Shown here: positions 55,048 through 64,000 of the stretch, piece after piece
Numbering within the stretch: position 1 is the stretch's first letter
Layout of the letters: the number at the start of each line of letters is the position of its first letter
Origin: Pseudomonas graminis
GTDB lineage: Bacteria > Pseudomonadota > Gammaproteobacteria > Pseudomonadales > Pseudomonadaceae
Assembly (NCBI RefSeq): GCF_013201545.1
Contig: NZ_CP053746.1
Span: forward strand, 1,949,001 to 2,013,000
Direction: 5' to 3'
DNA length: 64,000 nt
Notes under the pieces: generated by a model
Databases searched by the model: none
What the model was told of the DNA's origin: nothing
The model's input: only the letters and a program-made list of their open reading frames with translations
Translations under genes and position numbers: made by a program

Positions 55048-55314
55048 GGATGACTCCTTTTTTCGCCACTTTACCCACCCCGCACACCGACATCCATCGC
55101 ACGCTGCTAGAGCGGATCGGCGCGGTCCGGTAACATGCCGCACTCTGTTTTTGAGAGATGCCCCACCAAGCTGTGGTGACATCATCGGCTCGCGGGTTTC
55201 CCTTCGCAGTCGCCTTACACCAGATTTCATGATTATTGGGTGGCATGACCTGCTGCCGCCGCCGCATAGTTCTGCTTCGTCGCTCAATGAGCGCTTCTAT
55301 TTCAAGGAGTCGCA

Positions 55315-56127
55315 ATGCTGCCTTACCCGCAGATTGACCCGGTAGCTGTGGCCATCGGTCCGCTGCAAATTCACTGGTACGGCCTGATGTATCTGGTCGG
55401 TATCGGCAGTGCCTGGTACCTGGCATCCCGTCGGCTTAATCGCTTCGACCCGACGTGGACCAAGGAAAAACTCTCGGACATGATTTTCTGGGTCGCCATG
55501 GGCGTCATTGTCGGTGGGCGTCTCGGCTACGTGCTGTTCTACGATCTGCCCAATTACATCGCCAACCCGCTGCTGATCTTCGAAGTGTGGAAGGGCGGCA
55601 TGGCCTTCCACGGCGGTTTCATCGGCGTGATGATCGCGACGTACTGGTTCGGCAAGCGCAACGGCAAGTCGTTCTTCCAGCTCATGGACTTCATCGCGCC
55701 ACTGGTGCCGATTGGTCTGGGCGCCGGGCGCATCGGCAACTTCATCAACGCCGAACTGTGGGGCAAACCGACTGATCTGCCCTGGGCCATGGTGTTCCCG
55801 CCCTACAGCGATCCTGCGCAGCTGGCGCGCCACCCGTCCCAGCTCTACCAGTTCGCGCTGGAAGGCGTGGCCTTGTTCGCCATTCTCTATTTTTATTCCC
55901 GCAAGCCGCGTCCGACCATGGCCGTGTCCGGCATGTTCGCCCTGTTCTACGGCATCTTCCGCTTTGTTGTGGAGTTCGTTCGGGTACCGGACGCGCAGCT
56001 GGGTTATCTGGCCTGGGGCTGGGTCACCATGGGGCAGATCCTCAGCCTGCCGATGATCATCGGCGGTCTGGTGCTGATCTGGCTTGCCTACCACCGCGCG
56101 CCCGCTGCCAACAACGCTGCGGCGTGA
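55315..56127 (+). CDS. lgt: Prolipoprotein diacylglyceryl transferase Lgt
   Basis: A 270-residue inner-membrane enzyme that transfers diacylglycerol to the lipobox Cys of lipoproteins. The signature [25 protein letters not shown] is present, with the catalytic His in HGGFIGVM and HPSQLY. About seven membrane segments. The start [23 protein letters not shown] is typical of the family. A CAAGGAG site precedes it. thyA follows after 73 bases. Confidence 0.97.
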   Translation: MLPYPQIDPVAVAIGPLQIHWYGLMYLVGIGSAWYLASRRLNRFDPTWTKEKLSDMIFWVAMGVIVGGRLGYVLFYDLPNYIANPLLIFEVWKGGMAFHGGFIGVMIATYWFGKRNGKSFFQLMDFIAPLVPIGLGAGRIGNFINAELWGKPTDLPWAMVFPPYSDPAQLARHPSQLYQFALEGVALFAILYFYSRKPRPTMAVSGMFALFYGIFRFVVEFVRVPDAQLGYLAWGWVTMGQILSLPMIIGGLVLIWLAYHRAPAANNAAA

Positions 56128-56200
56128 CGCGCCGGTTACATCTGCTGAACGCCGGGCCTGAAGGGTTCGGCGGATTCACCGAATCAGAGGACCTCTGGTC

Positions 56201-57034
56201 ATGAAGCAATACCTTGAGCTGCTGCAGGACGTCATCAATAACGGAACCCGCAAGGGCGACCGCACCGGGACCGGCACCACTGCCGTGTTCGGTCGGCAGA
56301 TTCGCCACAACCTGGCCGATGGCTTCCCGCTGCTGACCACCAAAAAACTGCACTTCAAGAGCATCGCCAACGAACTGATCTGGATGCTCAGCGGCAACAC
56401 CAACACCAAGTGGCTCAATGAAAACGGAGTGACCATCTGGGACGAGTGGGCCACCGAAGACGGCGACCTGGGCCCGGTGTACGGCGCGCAGTGGACCGGC
56501 TGGCCGACCAAGGACGGCGGCAAGATCAACCAGATCGACTACATGGTCGACTGCCTGAAAAACAACCCGAACAGCCGCCGCATCCTGTTCCACGGCTGGA
56601 ATACCGAATACCTTCCGGACGAGAAGCTGTCGCCCCAGGAGAACGTCAAGGCCGGGCGTCAGGCCCTTGCGGTGTGCCATTTGCTGTATCAGGCCTTCGT
56701 GGCCGATGGCAAGCTGTCGATGCAGTTGTACATTCGCAGTTCCGACGTCTTCCTCGGCCTGCCGTACAACATCGCCGCGCTGGCGCTGCTGACCCACATG
56801 CTCGCTCAACAATGCGACCTGATCCCCCACGAGATCATCGTCAGCCTGGGCGACACCCACGCTTACTCCAACCACGAAGAGCAAATCGCGACGCAGCTGA
56901 CCCGCACGCCTCGACAGCTGCCGCAGCTGAACATCAAGCGTCGTCCGGAGAGCATCTACGATTATCGATTCGAAGATTTCGAGATCGTGGGTTATGACGC
57001 GGATCCGAGCATCAAGGCGCCCGTAGCGGTGTGA
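56201..57034 (+). CDS. thyA: Thymidylate synthase
   Basis: A 277-residue enzyme that methylates dUMP to dTMP using methylene-tetrahydrofolate. The catalytic Cys is in [14 protein letters not shown] (about residue 161), where the usual Pro before Cys is replaced by Val. Other motifs are [24 protein letters not shown] and GDTHAYSNH. The C-terminus ends in VAV as expected for a free carboxyl closing the site. An AGAGGACC site precedes the start. Long for the family (E. coli 264). Confidence 0.96.
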   Translation: MKQYLELLQDVINNGTRKGDRTGTGTTAVFGRQIRHNLADGFPLLTTKKLHFKSIANELIWMLSGNTNTKWLNENGVTIWDEWATEDGDLGPVYGAQWTGWPTKDGGKINQIDYMVDCLKNNPNSRRILFHGWNTEYLPDEKLSPQENVKAGRQALAVCHLLYQAFVADGKLSMQLYIRSSDVFLGLPYNIAALALLTHMLAQQCDLIPHEIIVSLGDTHAYSNHEEQIATQLTRTPRQLPQLNIKRRPESIYDYRFEDFEIVGYDADPSIKAPVAV

Positions 57035-57217
57035 TCCGGCTGCGCTCATGAGCGGAGGCTATTGATCAATCGGCAATCGATTGAAATCCTCTATCCGCTC
57101 AGTGCGCAGTGACAATGAGCTTAAACGCGTCGATTTCCCTATCGTTCTCCCCATCGGACAGACACAGGGCGGCCTCAACAGAGGTCGCCCGCCAGTATCC
57201 TTGGTGGAGAAACACGC

Positions 57218-58666
57218 ATGAGCAACAAACTGACGACCGCTTTTGGCGCCCCTGTAGTCGATAACCAGAATATCCAGACCGCTGGCCCCCACGGCCCCGC
57301 GCTGCTGCAGGATGTCTGGTTCCTCGAGAAGCTCGCCCATTTCGATCGTGAGGTCATCCCTGAGCGTCGCATGCACGCCAAGGGTTCTGGCGCGTTTGGC
57401 ACCTTCACCGTCACCCACGACATCACCCGCTACACCCGCGCAAAAATCTTTTCTGAAATCGGCAAGAGCACAGAAATGTTCGCCCGCTTCTCCACCGTTG
57501 CCGGCGAGCGCGGTGCGGCTGACGCCGAGCGGGATATTCGCGGTTTTGCGATGAAGTTCTACACCGAGGAAGGCAACTGGGACATGGTCGGCAATAACAC
57601 GCCCGTGTTTTTCCTGCGTGACCCAATGAAGTTTCCTGACCTGAACCACGCCGTCAAACGCGACCCACGCACCGGCATGCGCAGTGCTGAAAACAACTGG
57701 GACTTCTGGACTCAACTGCCGGAAGCGCTGCACCAGGTGACTGTCGTGATGAGCGAGCGCGGCATCCCCCGCAGCTACCGCGAAATGCACGGTTTCGGCA
57801 GCCATACTTACAGCTTCCTCAACGCGCAGCACGAGCGGTTCTGGGTCAAATTCCACTTCGTCTCTCAACAAGGCATCGCCAACCTGAGCGACGCCGAAGC
57901 GCAGGAACTGGTCGGACGTGACCGTGAGTCCCATCACCGCGATCTGTACGAAAACATCGAGCAGGGCAACTTCCCGCGCTGGAAGCTGTTCGTGCAGATC
58001 ATGCCGGAGAAAGAGGCGGGCTCGTATCCGATCAACCCGTTCGACCTGACCAAGGTCTGGCCGAAGGGCGATTATCCGCTGATCGAAGTGGGCGTGGTCG
58101 AGCTAAACCGCAATCCGGAGAACAACTTTGCGGACGTCGAGCAGGCGGCATTTGCGCCTTCCAACGTGGTGCCCGGCATCAGCTTCTCGCCGGACAAAAT
58201 GCTGCAGGGTCGGCTGTTTTCCTACGGCGATGCGCAGCGCTACCGTTTGAGCGTCAATCACCACCAGATCCCGGTGAACTCGCCACGGGCGGCGCTGCAC
58301 GTGAACAGCTACCACCGCGACGGCCTGATGCGCGTCGACGGCAATCGTGGGGGCATGACCTCTTACGAGCCGAACACCAAGGGCGCGTTTCAGGAACAGC
58401 CGGATTTCAGAGAGCCGCCGCTGTCCATCGAAGGCGCGGCCGCTCACTGGAACCACCGCGTGGATGGCGACTACTACTCACAGCCAGGCAACCTGTTCCG
58501 CCTGATGAACGCCCGGGAGAAACAGTCGCTGTTCGACAACACCGCCCGCTCGCTGCGCGGCGTGTCGGCGCCGATTATCCAGCTGCACATCGAACACTGC
58601 TCGATGGCCGATCCTGAGTACGGGATTGGTGTGGCGGCTGCGGTTGAGCGTATTCACAACGCCTGA
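57218..58666 (+). CDS. katA: Monofunctional haem catalase, KatA-like
   Basis: A 482-residue small-subunit haem catalase that breaks down hydrogen peroxide. The catalytic His lies in [14 protein letters not shown] (about residue 54), the Asn in [14 protein letters not shown] [13 protein letters not shown], and the haem-ligand Tyr in [23 protein letters not shown] (about residue 339). It has the same length as P. aeruginosa KatA and no signal peptide, so it is cytoplasmic (PAO1 KatB is larger and exported). A GGTGGAG site lies before the start. A family-2 REPIN follows. Confidence 0.93.
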   Translation: MSNKLTTAFGAPVVDNQNIQTAGPHGPALLQDVWFLEKLAHFDREVIPERRMHAKGSGAFGTFTVTHDITRYTRAKIFSEIGKSTEMFARFSTVAGERGAADAERDIRGFAMKFYTEEGNWDMVGNNTPVFFLRDPMKFPDLNHAVKRDPRTGMRSAENNWDFWTQLPEALHQVTVVMSERGIPRSYREMHGFGSHTYSFLNAQHERFWVKFHFVSQQGIANLSDAEAQELVGRDRESHHRDLYENIEQGNFPRWKLFVQIMPEKEAGSYPINPFDLTKVWPKGDYPLIEVGVVELNRNPENNFADVEQAAFAPSNVVPGISFSPDKMLQGRLFSYGDAQRYRLSVNHHQIPVNSPRAALHVNSYHRDGLMRVDGNRGGMTSYEPNTKGAFQEQPDFREPPLSIEGAAAHWNHRVDGDYYSQPGNLFRLMNAREKQSLFDNTARSLRGVSAPIIQLHIEHCSMADPEYGIGVAAAVERIHNA

Positions 58667-58670
58667 TCCC

Positions 58671-58766
58671 TGTGGGACCGGCTTAAGCCGGGAGAGCGTC
58701 GGATGCCACACCGCGAAAGTGATGTTGCCCCCAATGGCCCCTTCCCGGCTAAAGCCGGTCCCACTA
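58671..58766. repeat. REPIN, family 2, after the catalase gene
   Basis: TGTGGGACCGGCTTAAGCCG opens it and GGCTAAAGCCGGTCCCACTA closes it. It lies between the convergent katA and cadR and ends six bases before the cadR stop. Confidence 0.9.
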
Positions 58767-58771
58767 ACCAG

Positions 58772-59230
58772 TCAATGCCCGTGGCTGCGGCCTACGTGGG
58801 AGTGTTCGATATCCGCGGCCACGACGCTGCCGCTGATTTCCAGTCGATCAAGTATTCCGCAGTGATCCGGTGCGCCTTCGCTGCAGCGTTGGCGCAGGTC
58901 CACCAATTGCTCCTGCAGCGCTTGCAGGCTCGCAACGCGGGCGTTCACGTGCTGGATGTGTTCGTCGATCAGCGCGTTGACGTTCTCGCACTGATCCCGC
59001 GGACTGTCGCGCAGGGCCAGCAAGCTGCGGATTTCGTCCAGCGTCATGTCCAGGCTGCGGCAGTTGCGGATGAAGGTCAGGCGCTCAACGTGGTCCTGCG
59101 TGTACAAACGATAGTTGCCTTCGCTGCGCGCGGGTTCGCTGAGCAGACCCTCTCGCTCGTAGTACCGAATCGTTTCCACCGGGCAGTCCGTCAGTTTTGC
59201 CAGTTCGCCGATTTTAAATGAAGGGTTCAT
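58772..59230 (-). CDS. cadR: Cd(II)/Pb(II)-responsive regulator CadR
   Basis: A 152-residue MerR-family regulator that activates cadA when it binds cadmium. The helix-turn-helix is FKIGELAKLTDCPVETIRYYEREGLL (about residues 5-30). The metal-binding cysteines are in RDQCENVN (about residue 80) and DHCGILDRL (about 123), and a C-terminal His-rich tail ends HSHVGRSHGH. This tail is a mark of CadR, not MerR or ZntR. The start is ATG 59230. It diverges from cadA with only 83 bases between, holding the shared operator. Confidence 0.95.
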   Translation of the reverse strand: MNPSFKIGELAKLTDCPVETIRYYEREGLLSEPARSEGNYRLYTQDHVERLTFIRNCRSLDMTLDEIRSLLALRDSPRDQCENVNALIDEHIQHVNARVASLQALQEQLVDLRQRCSEGAPDHCGILDRLEISGSVVAADIEHSHVGRSHGH

Positions 59231-59252
59231 GAGCAAGATCTCGATAGGACGC

Positions 59253-59283
59253 TTGACCCTATAGTGGCTACAGGGTGTTCACT
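59253..59283 (+). promoter_or_regulatory. MerR-type cadA promoter and CadR operator
   Basis: TTGACC (-35, 59253-59258), then a dyad ACCCTATAGTGGCTACAGGG plus T (59256-59276), and -10 TTCACT at 59278-59283. The spacer is 19 bases, longer than the usual 17. This is the diagnostic overlong spacer of MerR-family promoters, in which the activator twists the DNA. The dyad lies between the two elements. Confidence 0.92.
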
Positions 59284-59313
59284 TGGCAACACGCACATTT
59301 AGAGACTCAATCC

Positions 59314-61653
59314 ATGAGTGACTCTGTACCCACATCTTCATCGCTCAAACCTGCCCACGACTCGCACAACCATGCCGAGCACGATCACGCAGGGCATGAC
59401 CATTCAGCCCATGACCACGCCGATCACGATCACGCCGGTCACGACCACGGGCGCGCCAAACTCACGCCCGTGCACAAACACGACCACGCTGCCCACGCCT
59501 GCTGCTCCCACGACAGCGCGCCGGCCGTCGTGACCATCGATGGCGCGTCAGACGCCGAAGGTCAGCTCAGCAGCTTCCGTATCGAAGCCATGGACTGCCC
59601 TACTGAGCAGACGCTGATCCAGAATAAGCTCGGCAAAATGAAGGGCATTCAGAAGCTTGAATTCAACCTGATCAACCGCGTGCTGGGTGTGTGGCACGAG
59701 TTGCCGTCCACCGATCCCATCCGCGACGCTATTGGCTCGCTGGGTATGCAGGCGGACCTGATCGAGGAGGGCGCCGACAAGGAAACCGCGTCGCTGCCGC
59801 CTGCCAACAAACCGTGGTGGCCGCTGGCGCTGTCGGGCGTCGCTGCGTTGGCTGCGGAAGTTATCCATTTCACCAACGCCGCGCCCACCTGGGTGGTCGC
59901 CATCGTTGCGCTGATCGCCATTTTCAGCGGCGGCCTGACCACGTACAAAAAGGGCTGGATCGCCCTGAAAAACTTCAATCTGAATATCAACGCGCTGATG
60001 AGCATTGCCGTCACCGGCGCGGTGCTGATCGGGCAGTGGCCAGAAGCGGCGATGGTGATGTTTCTGTTCACTGTTGCCGAGCTGATTGAAGCCAAGTCCC
60101 TGGACCGTGCCCGCAACGCCATCGGCGGTCTGATGCAGCTGACGCCGGAAACCGCGACGGTGCAGCAGAATGGCGAGTGGCGTGAGATTGAGGTCAAGAG
60201 CATTGAGTTAGGCAGCATCGTTCGGGTCAAACCGGGCGAGCGCATCGGGCTGGACGGTGAAGTGGTTGCCGGCCAGTCGAGCATCGATCAGGCGCCGATT
60301 ACCGGTGAAAGCCTGCCGGTCGAGAAAACCGTCGGTGACAAGGTTTTTGCCGGCACGATTAACCAGGCCGGTTCGCTGGAATACAAGGTGACCGCCGCTG
60401 CCAACAACTCGACGCTGGCGCGGATCATCCATGCCGTCGAGGCGGCCCAGGGTGCGCGCGCGCCGACCCAGCGATTCGTTGACAGCTTTTCAAAAATCTA
60501 CACACCTGCGGTGTTCGCGTTGGCGCTGGCGATCGCGATCATCCCGCCGCTGTTCATGGGCGCGGCGTGGTTCGACTGGATCTATCGCGCGCTGGTGCTG
60601 CTGGTGGTTGCGTGCCCGTGTGCACTGGTGATTTCCACGCCGGTGACGATCGTCAGCGGCCTGGCGGCGGCGGCGCGCAAAGGCATCCTGATCAAGGGTG
60701 GCGTGTACCTGGAGATGGGGCACAAGCACGATTACCTGGCCCTCGACAAGACTGGCACCATCACCCACGGCAAGCCGGTGCAGACCGATTACGTATTGCT
60801 TGACGCGTCATTGGGCGAGCAGGCGCTGGCGATCTCGGCGAGCCTGGCCGGTCGCTCGGATCACCCGGTGTCTCAGGCTATCGCCAGGGCCGCGCAGGAC
60901 GGTACCCGACTGCCGGTTGAAGCGTTCGAAGCCCTTGCGGGGCTTGGCGTGAAGGGCGAGGTGCAAGGGCGTTTGTACCACTTGGGCAACCACCGTCTGG
61001 TGCATGACGCCGGTTATTGCTCGGCGGAACTGGAAGCGCAACTTGAAGCGCTGGAGAGCCAGGGCAAAACCGTGGTGCTGTTGTTCGACGCCTCAGGCCC
61101 GCTGGCCTTGTTTGCGGTCGCCGACACGGTCAAGGACAGCAGCCGCGAGGCCATTGAGCAGCTGCATGCGCTGGGCGTGAAGACGATGATGCTGACGGGC
61201 GACAACCCGCACACGGCCAAGGCCATTGCCGCTCAGGTGGGCATCGATCAGGCTCAGGGCAATCTGATGCCGACCGACAAGCTGCAAGCCATTGAAGCCC
61301 TGTACGCGCAGAACCACCGAGTGGGCATGGTCGGCGACGGCATCAACGATGCGCCGGCGCTGGCCCGGGCAGAGATCGGTTTTGCCATGGCGGCAGCGGG
61401 TACGGACACCGCCATCGAAACCGCCGACGTGGCGCTGATGGACGATGATCTGCGCAAGATCCCGACCTTCATTCGGCTGTCGCGGGACACCGCAGCGGTG
61501 CTCAAGCAGAACATCGCGCTGGCGTTGGTGATCAAGCTGATCTTTCTGGCGGTGACCTTCGCCGGTATGGCGACCATGTGGATGGCGGTGTTCGCCGACA
61601 TGGGCGTGAGTCTGTTGGTGGTGTTCAACGGGTTGCGGTTGTTGAAGAAGTGA
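59314..61653 (+). CDS. cadA: Cadmium/zinc-exporting P1B-type ATPase CadA
   Basis: A 779-residue metal-exporting ATPase. The N-terminus is very rich in His and Asp (about residues 10-75, repeated HDHA/HDHS/HDHAD units and CCSHD), a metal-binding tail. A HMA-like segment follows, with DCPTEQ in place of the usual CxxC. The CPC metal site is at 434-436 (VACPCALVIS) and the phosphorylated Asp is 478 (DKTGTITHG). The hinge is MVGDGINDAPALA and about eight membrane segments can be read. It pumps Cd, Zn and perhaps Pb out of the cell. The start at 59314 follows an A/G-rich leader. Confidence 0.95.
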   Translation: MSDSVPTSSSLKPAHDSHNHAEHDHAGHDHSAHDHADHDHAGHDHGRAKLTPVHKHDHAAHACCSHDSAPAVVTIDGASDAEGQLSSFRIEAMDCPTEQTLIQNKLGKMKGIQKLEFNLINRVLGVWHELPSTDPIRDAIGSLGMQADLIEEGADKETASLPPANKPWWPLALSGVAALAAEVIHFTNAAPTWVVAIVALIAIFSGGLTTYKKGWIALKNFNLNINALMSIAVTGAVLIGQWPEAAMVMFLFTVAELIEAKSLDRARNAIGGLMQLTPETATVQQNGEWREIEVKSIELGSIVRVKPGERIGLDGEVVAGQSSIDQAPITGESLPVEKTVGDKVFAGTINQAGSLEYKVTAAANNSTLARIIHAVEAAQGARAPTQRFVDSFSKIYTPAVFALALAIAIIPPLFMGAAWFDWIYRALVLLVVACPCALVISTPVTIVSGLAAAARKGILIKGGVYLEMGHKHDYLALDKTGTITHGKPVQTDYVLLDASLGEQALAISASLAGRSDHPVSQAIARAAQDGTRLPVEAFEALAGLGVKGEVQGRLYHLGNHRLVHDAGYCSAELEAQLEALESQGKTVVLLFDASGPLALFAVADTVKDSSREAIEQLHALGVKTMMLTGDNPHTAKAIAAQVGIDQAQGNLMPTDKLQAIEALYAQNHRVGMVGDGINDAPALARAEIGFAMAAAGTDTAIETADVALMDDDLRKIPTFIRLSRDTAAVLKQNIALALVIKLIFLAVTFAGMATMWMAVFADMGVSLLVVFNGLRLLKK

Positions 61654-61690
61654 CGCTCACCATCAGGAGACTGATGGTGCTTAGACAGGC

Positions 61691-61717
61691 CTCTTCCCGG
61701 CTACAGCCGGTCCTACA
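61691..61717. repeat. Single REP, family 2
   Basis: CTCTTCCCGGCTACAGCCGG followed by TCCTACA, with no inverted partner, just after cadA. Confidence 0.82.
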
Positions 61718-61734
61718 AAAGGCACCTGCGCATT

Positions 61735-61843
61735 GATGATCGTGCCCACGCTCTGCGTGGGCACGCGGGTGGCGGACGCTCCGCGTCCTTTGACGCGGAG
61801 CGTCCGGGGATTGATTCCCACGCAGAGCGTGGGAACCATCATC
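61735..61843. repeat. Nested palindrome cluster beside hutG
   Basis: Three hairpins lie inside one larger inverted repeat. The outer arms, 61735-61761 and 61817-61843 (27 bases each), match with two mismatches. Each arm itself folds (CCCACGC TCT GCGTGGG). At the centre CGGACGCTCCGCGTC (61773-61787) and GACGCGGAGCGTCCG (61792-61806) form a perfect 15-base stem around CTTT. The whole could form a multi-branched cruciform or RNA structure. GTTCCCACGCTCTGCGTGGGA-type elements recur in other Pseudomonas genomes. Confidence 0.85.
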
Positions 61844-61849
61844 CGGTGG

Positions 61850-62653
61850 TTACTTCCCGTACTTCTCCCGCCCCCAGGCGATCATTTCTTCCAGCAAACC
61901 TTTCAACACCACTTGCGTCGGCTCGGCCAGATCACGGCGGTAGTGGAAGGGCACGAACTCGTCCATGTACGTGCTCTGCGCCAGTTCCAGTTGCACGGCG
62001 TGGATATGGTTGGCCGGGTCGCCGTAGTGGCGGGTGATGTGGCCGCCCTTGAAACGACCGTTGAGCACATGGCTGTAGTTCTTCGCCGCGGCGCAGGTTG
62101 AATCCAGACGCCGGGCCAGCGCTTCATCGCAGCTCGCACCATTAAAGGTCCCGAGGTTGAAGTCCGGCAGCCGACCGTCAAACAGATGCGGGATGTGCCC
62201 ACGGATGGAATGCGCATCGAACAGCAGCGCGTAACCGAACTCCGCGCGCAGGCGCTCAAGCTCGCTGCGCAGCGTATCGTGGTACGGCGTCCAGATCTTC
62301 TCCAGATAAGTCGCGCGTTCTTCCTTGCTTGGCGCCAAACCCTCTTTAAACAACGGATCGCCTTCGAACAGCGTCGACGGAAACAACCCGGTGGTCGCAC
62401 CCGCGTACAGCGGCGTGTCGTCGGACGGGCGATTGAGGTCGATGACGAAGCGCGAATATTCCGCCGAGAGCACGCTTGCCCCCAGATCAGACGCAAAGTC
62501 ATACAGACGCGGAATGTGCCAGTCGGTGTCCGGCAGGCTCACGGCCTCGTCCACCAGACCGTCACGCACGACGGGCGTCAGGTGCAGTCCCGGGTGCGGC
62601 ATGCTGATCAGCAGCGGTACGCGACCGCGAGTGAAACTCAGAACCTTGTCCAC
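61850..62653 (-). CDS. hutG: N-formylglutamate deformylase HutG
   Basis: A 267-residue enzyme that hydrolyses N-formylglutamate to glutamate and formate, the last step of the five-step histidine degradation route. It starts with GTG after AGGGG (reading MDKVLSFTRGRVPLLISMPHPG). Metal and catalytic motifs are DAHSIRGHIPHL and SCDEALARRL, then NGRFKGGHITRHYGDP. An upstream open frame of 49 codons lies in the hutI gene and is rejected. hutI is upstream with 13 bases between, so they form one operon. Confidence 0.95.
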   Translation of the reverse strand: MDKVLSFTRGRVPLLISMPHPGLHLTPVVRDGLVDEAVSLPDTDWHIPRLYDFASDLGASVLSAEYSRFVIDLNRPSDDTPLYAGATTGLFPSTLFEGDPLFKEGLAPSKEERATYLEKIWTPYHDTLRSELERLRAEFGYALLFDAHSIRGHIPHLFDGRLPDFNLGTFNGASCDEALARRLDSTCAAAKNYSHVLNGRFKGGHITRHYGDPANHIHAVQLELAQSTYMDEFVPFHYRRDLAEPTQVVLKGLLEEMIAWGREKYGK

Positions 62654-62666
62654 AGTATTCCCCTGA

Positions 62667-63872
62667 TTAGAGAGTGCGTTCCACGCCATGACGCACGACG
62701 CGTTTGTCCAGATCGCCGCCCAGCCAGTAGGCCAGGTCGGCAGGCCGTTCGATGTGCCAGGCGACGAAATCCGCCGTTTTGCCGACTTCCAGCGAGCCAT
62801 GGGTTTCGGTCATGCCCAGCGCTTGAGCCGCATGAACTGTGGCGCCAGCCAGGGCTTCTTCCGGCGTCATGCGGAATAGCGTGCAGGCCATGTTCAGCAT
62901 CAGCCGCAGCGACAGGCCCGGCGACGTGCCCGGATTGAGGTCGGTGGAAATGGCGATCTTCACCCCGTGTTTGCGCAGGGCATCCATCGGCGGCAATTGA
63001 GTTTCGCGCAGGAAGTAGAACGCCCCCGGCAGCAAGACGGCGACCGTGCCTGAGGCCGCCATCGCGATGGCGTCTTCTTCGGTCATGAACTCCAGATGAT
63101 CAGCCGACAGTGCCTGATAACGCGCCGCCAGACTCGAGCCGTGCAGCGAAGACAATTGCTCGGCGTGCAGCTTCACTGGCAGCCCCAACTGGCCGGCGGT
63201 GATGAACACCTGCTCGACCTGCGCCGGCGAAAACGCCAGGTATTCGCAGAACGCATCGACCGCATCCACCAGATTCTCCGCCGCCAGCGCGGGCAACATT
63301 TCGCTGCAGATATGGGCGATGTAATCGTCGGCGCGGTCTTTGTATTCCGGCGGCAGGGCGTGGGCGGCCAGGCAAGTGCTGCGCACGGTGACCGGCAGGT
63401 TTTCACCCAGTTGGCGAATCACCCGCAGGATCTTGCGCTCGCTGGCGAGGTCCAGGCCGTAGCCGGATTTCATCTCGATCGTGGTCACGCCGTCCCTGAG
63501 CAGGTGCAACAAGCGACGCTCGGCGCTGGCGTAGAGTTCTTCTTCACTGGCGGCGCGGGTGGCTCGCACGGTGCTGGCGATGCCGCCGCCGGCTGCGGCG
63601 ATTTCCGCGTAACTGACGCCCTGCAAACGCTGCTCGAACTCGCCGCTGCGGTTACCACCGAACACGGTGTGCGTGTGGCAGTCGATCAGGCCCGGCGTCA
63701 CCCATGCGCCGTTCAGGTCTACGCGCTTGATGTCGCCCTGATCCGGCAGCTCGTGGAGAGGACCGATCCAGACGATCTGTGCTGCATCGGTCACGATGGC
63801 GGCGTCCTCGATGATCGAGTACGTGCCGTTCGCCATGGTTGCTGCGTGACAGTGGTGCCAGAGCGTTTTCAT
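62667..63872 (-). CDS. hutI: Imidazolonepropionase HutI
   Basis: A 401-residue amidohydrolase that opens the imidazolone ring to N-formimino-glutamate. The metal-binding motif is [18 protein letters not shown] (about residue 70), with further ligands in LHAEQLSS and the Asp in [15 protein letters not shown] 63872 ([16 protein letters not shown]) follows GGAGGCATCG. It is the first gene of the visible hut pair. The other hut genes must lie beyond the window, to the right if the order is conserved. Confidence 0.96.
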   Translation of the reverse strand: MKTLWHHCHAATMANGTYSIIEDAAIVTDAAQIVWIGPLHELPDQGDIKRVDLNGAWVTPGLIDCHTHTVFGGNRSGEFEQRLQGVSYAEIAAAGGGIASTVRATRAASEEELYASAERRLLHLLRDGVTTIEMKSGYGLDLASERKILRVIRQLGENLPVTVRSTCLAAHALPPEYKDRADDYIAHICSEMLPALAAENLVDAVDAFCEYLAFSPAQVEQVFITAGQLGLPVKLHAEQLSSLHGSSLAARYQALSADHLEFMTEEDAIAMAASGTVAVLLPGAFYFLRETQLPPMDALRKHGVKIAISTDLNPGTSPGLSLRLMLNMACTLFRMTPEEALAGATVHAAQALGMTETHGSLEVGKTADFVAWHIERPADLAYWLGGDLDKRVVRHGVERTL

Positions 63873-63927
63873 CGATGCCTCCAAGAGTCCGGTTTTACAA
63901 CCTGTTTCGGGTATAGCAAGCGTTAAG

Positions 63928-64000
63928 TGCGGGCGTGAGCTTGCTCACGAAGAGGCGAGTGTGTCCGCCAAATCTCCAACGCCTGAACTTCAGTCTTCGC
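63928..64000. repeat. REPIN, family 1, cut by the window edge
   Basis: GTGCGGGCGTGAGCTTGCTC opens it. The second arm would follow TCTTCGC at the edge. It is upstream of hutI. Confidence 0.75.

Noticed and set aside
35870..59230. A mobile island or defence system in the right half
   Set aside because: No integrase, transposase, toxin-antitoxin, restriction or CRISPR gene was seen. Every gene fits a conserved Pseudomonas core block.

Overview
The window reads as a chromosomal segment of a fluorescent-group Pseudomonas (P. fluorescens or P. syringae type). The evidence is the uniformly GC-rich codon use, the gene orders hisB-hisH-(DUF2164)-hisA-hisF, gpmI-envC-ctpA and rpiA/ilvA, rppH-ptsP, lgt-thyA, the spu polyamine cluster followed by a HacB-type acylase, the cadR/cadA pair, and many copies of the short palindromic repeats (REP/REPIN) typical of these species. 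No rRNA, tRNA, CRISPR array, prophage, insertion sequence or transposase was seen. Almost everything is core metabolism. No new defence or mobile system was found.

Layout. 0-6.8 kb: the start of an AsmA-like gene, an OFA-family MFS transporter, the histidine block hisB-hisH-DUF2164-hisA-hisF and a periplasmic solute-binding protein. 6.8-14.3 kb: envelope and housekeeping genes (polysaccharide deacetylase, ctpA, envC-like, gpmI, a rhodanese-like protein, grxC, secB, trmL, a small membrane protein). 14.6-24.5 kb: a sulfur-scavenging and outer-membrane block made of tauABCD, an OprD/OprE-type porin, lsfA and an ssu transporter operon ssuA-C-B-F that lacks ssuE and ssuD here. 24.7-35.8 kb: a TetR regulator and the polyamine cluster (a spuI-type synthetase diverging from spuB-spuC-spuD-spuE-spuF-spuG-spuH), with a decayed relic of spuA in the divergent region. 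35.9-47.5 kb: a HacB-like acylase, an alpha/beta hydrolase, a DUF2059-like protein, a 2OG-Fe(II) oxygenase, DUF4399, serA diverging from D-2-hydroxyglutarate dehydrogenase, an FAH-family hydrolase and two SdiA-regulated-domain paralogues. 47.5-57 kb: rpiA/ilvA, DUF2269, a HAD phosphatase, rppH-ptsP, an NRDE protein, lgt and thyA. 57-64 kb: a KatA-type catalase, cadR/cadA, and hutI-hutG running off toward the right edge.

How the genes work together. Tau and Ssu import organosulfonates when sulfur is limiting, with LsfA as the associated 1-Cys peroxiredoxin. The Spu genes import putrescine and spermidine (SpuD/E/F/G/H) and begin their breakdown by gamma-glutamylation (SpuI, SpuB) or transamination (SpuC). 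SerA needs D-2-hydroxyglutarate dehydrogenase to remove the D-2-hydroxyglutarate that can drive its reaction, and the two genes are divergent neighbours. CadR controls the CadA efflux ATPase from a clear MerR-type promoter.

The points most worth a second look are the spuA relic, a 12-bp perfect inverted repeat in the spuI/spuB control region, the reduced ssu operon, a 45-bp duplication flanking an odd REPIN variant, and a nested palindrome cluster beside hutG. Start codons were moved inward from the longest open frame where a ribosome site, signal peptide or known family start supported it.
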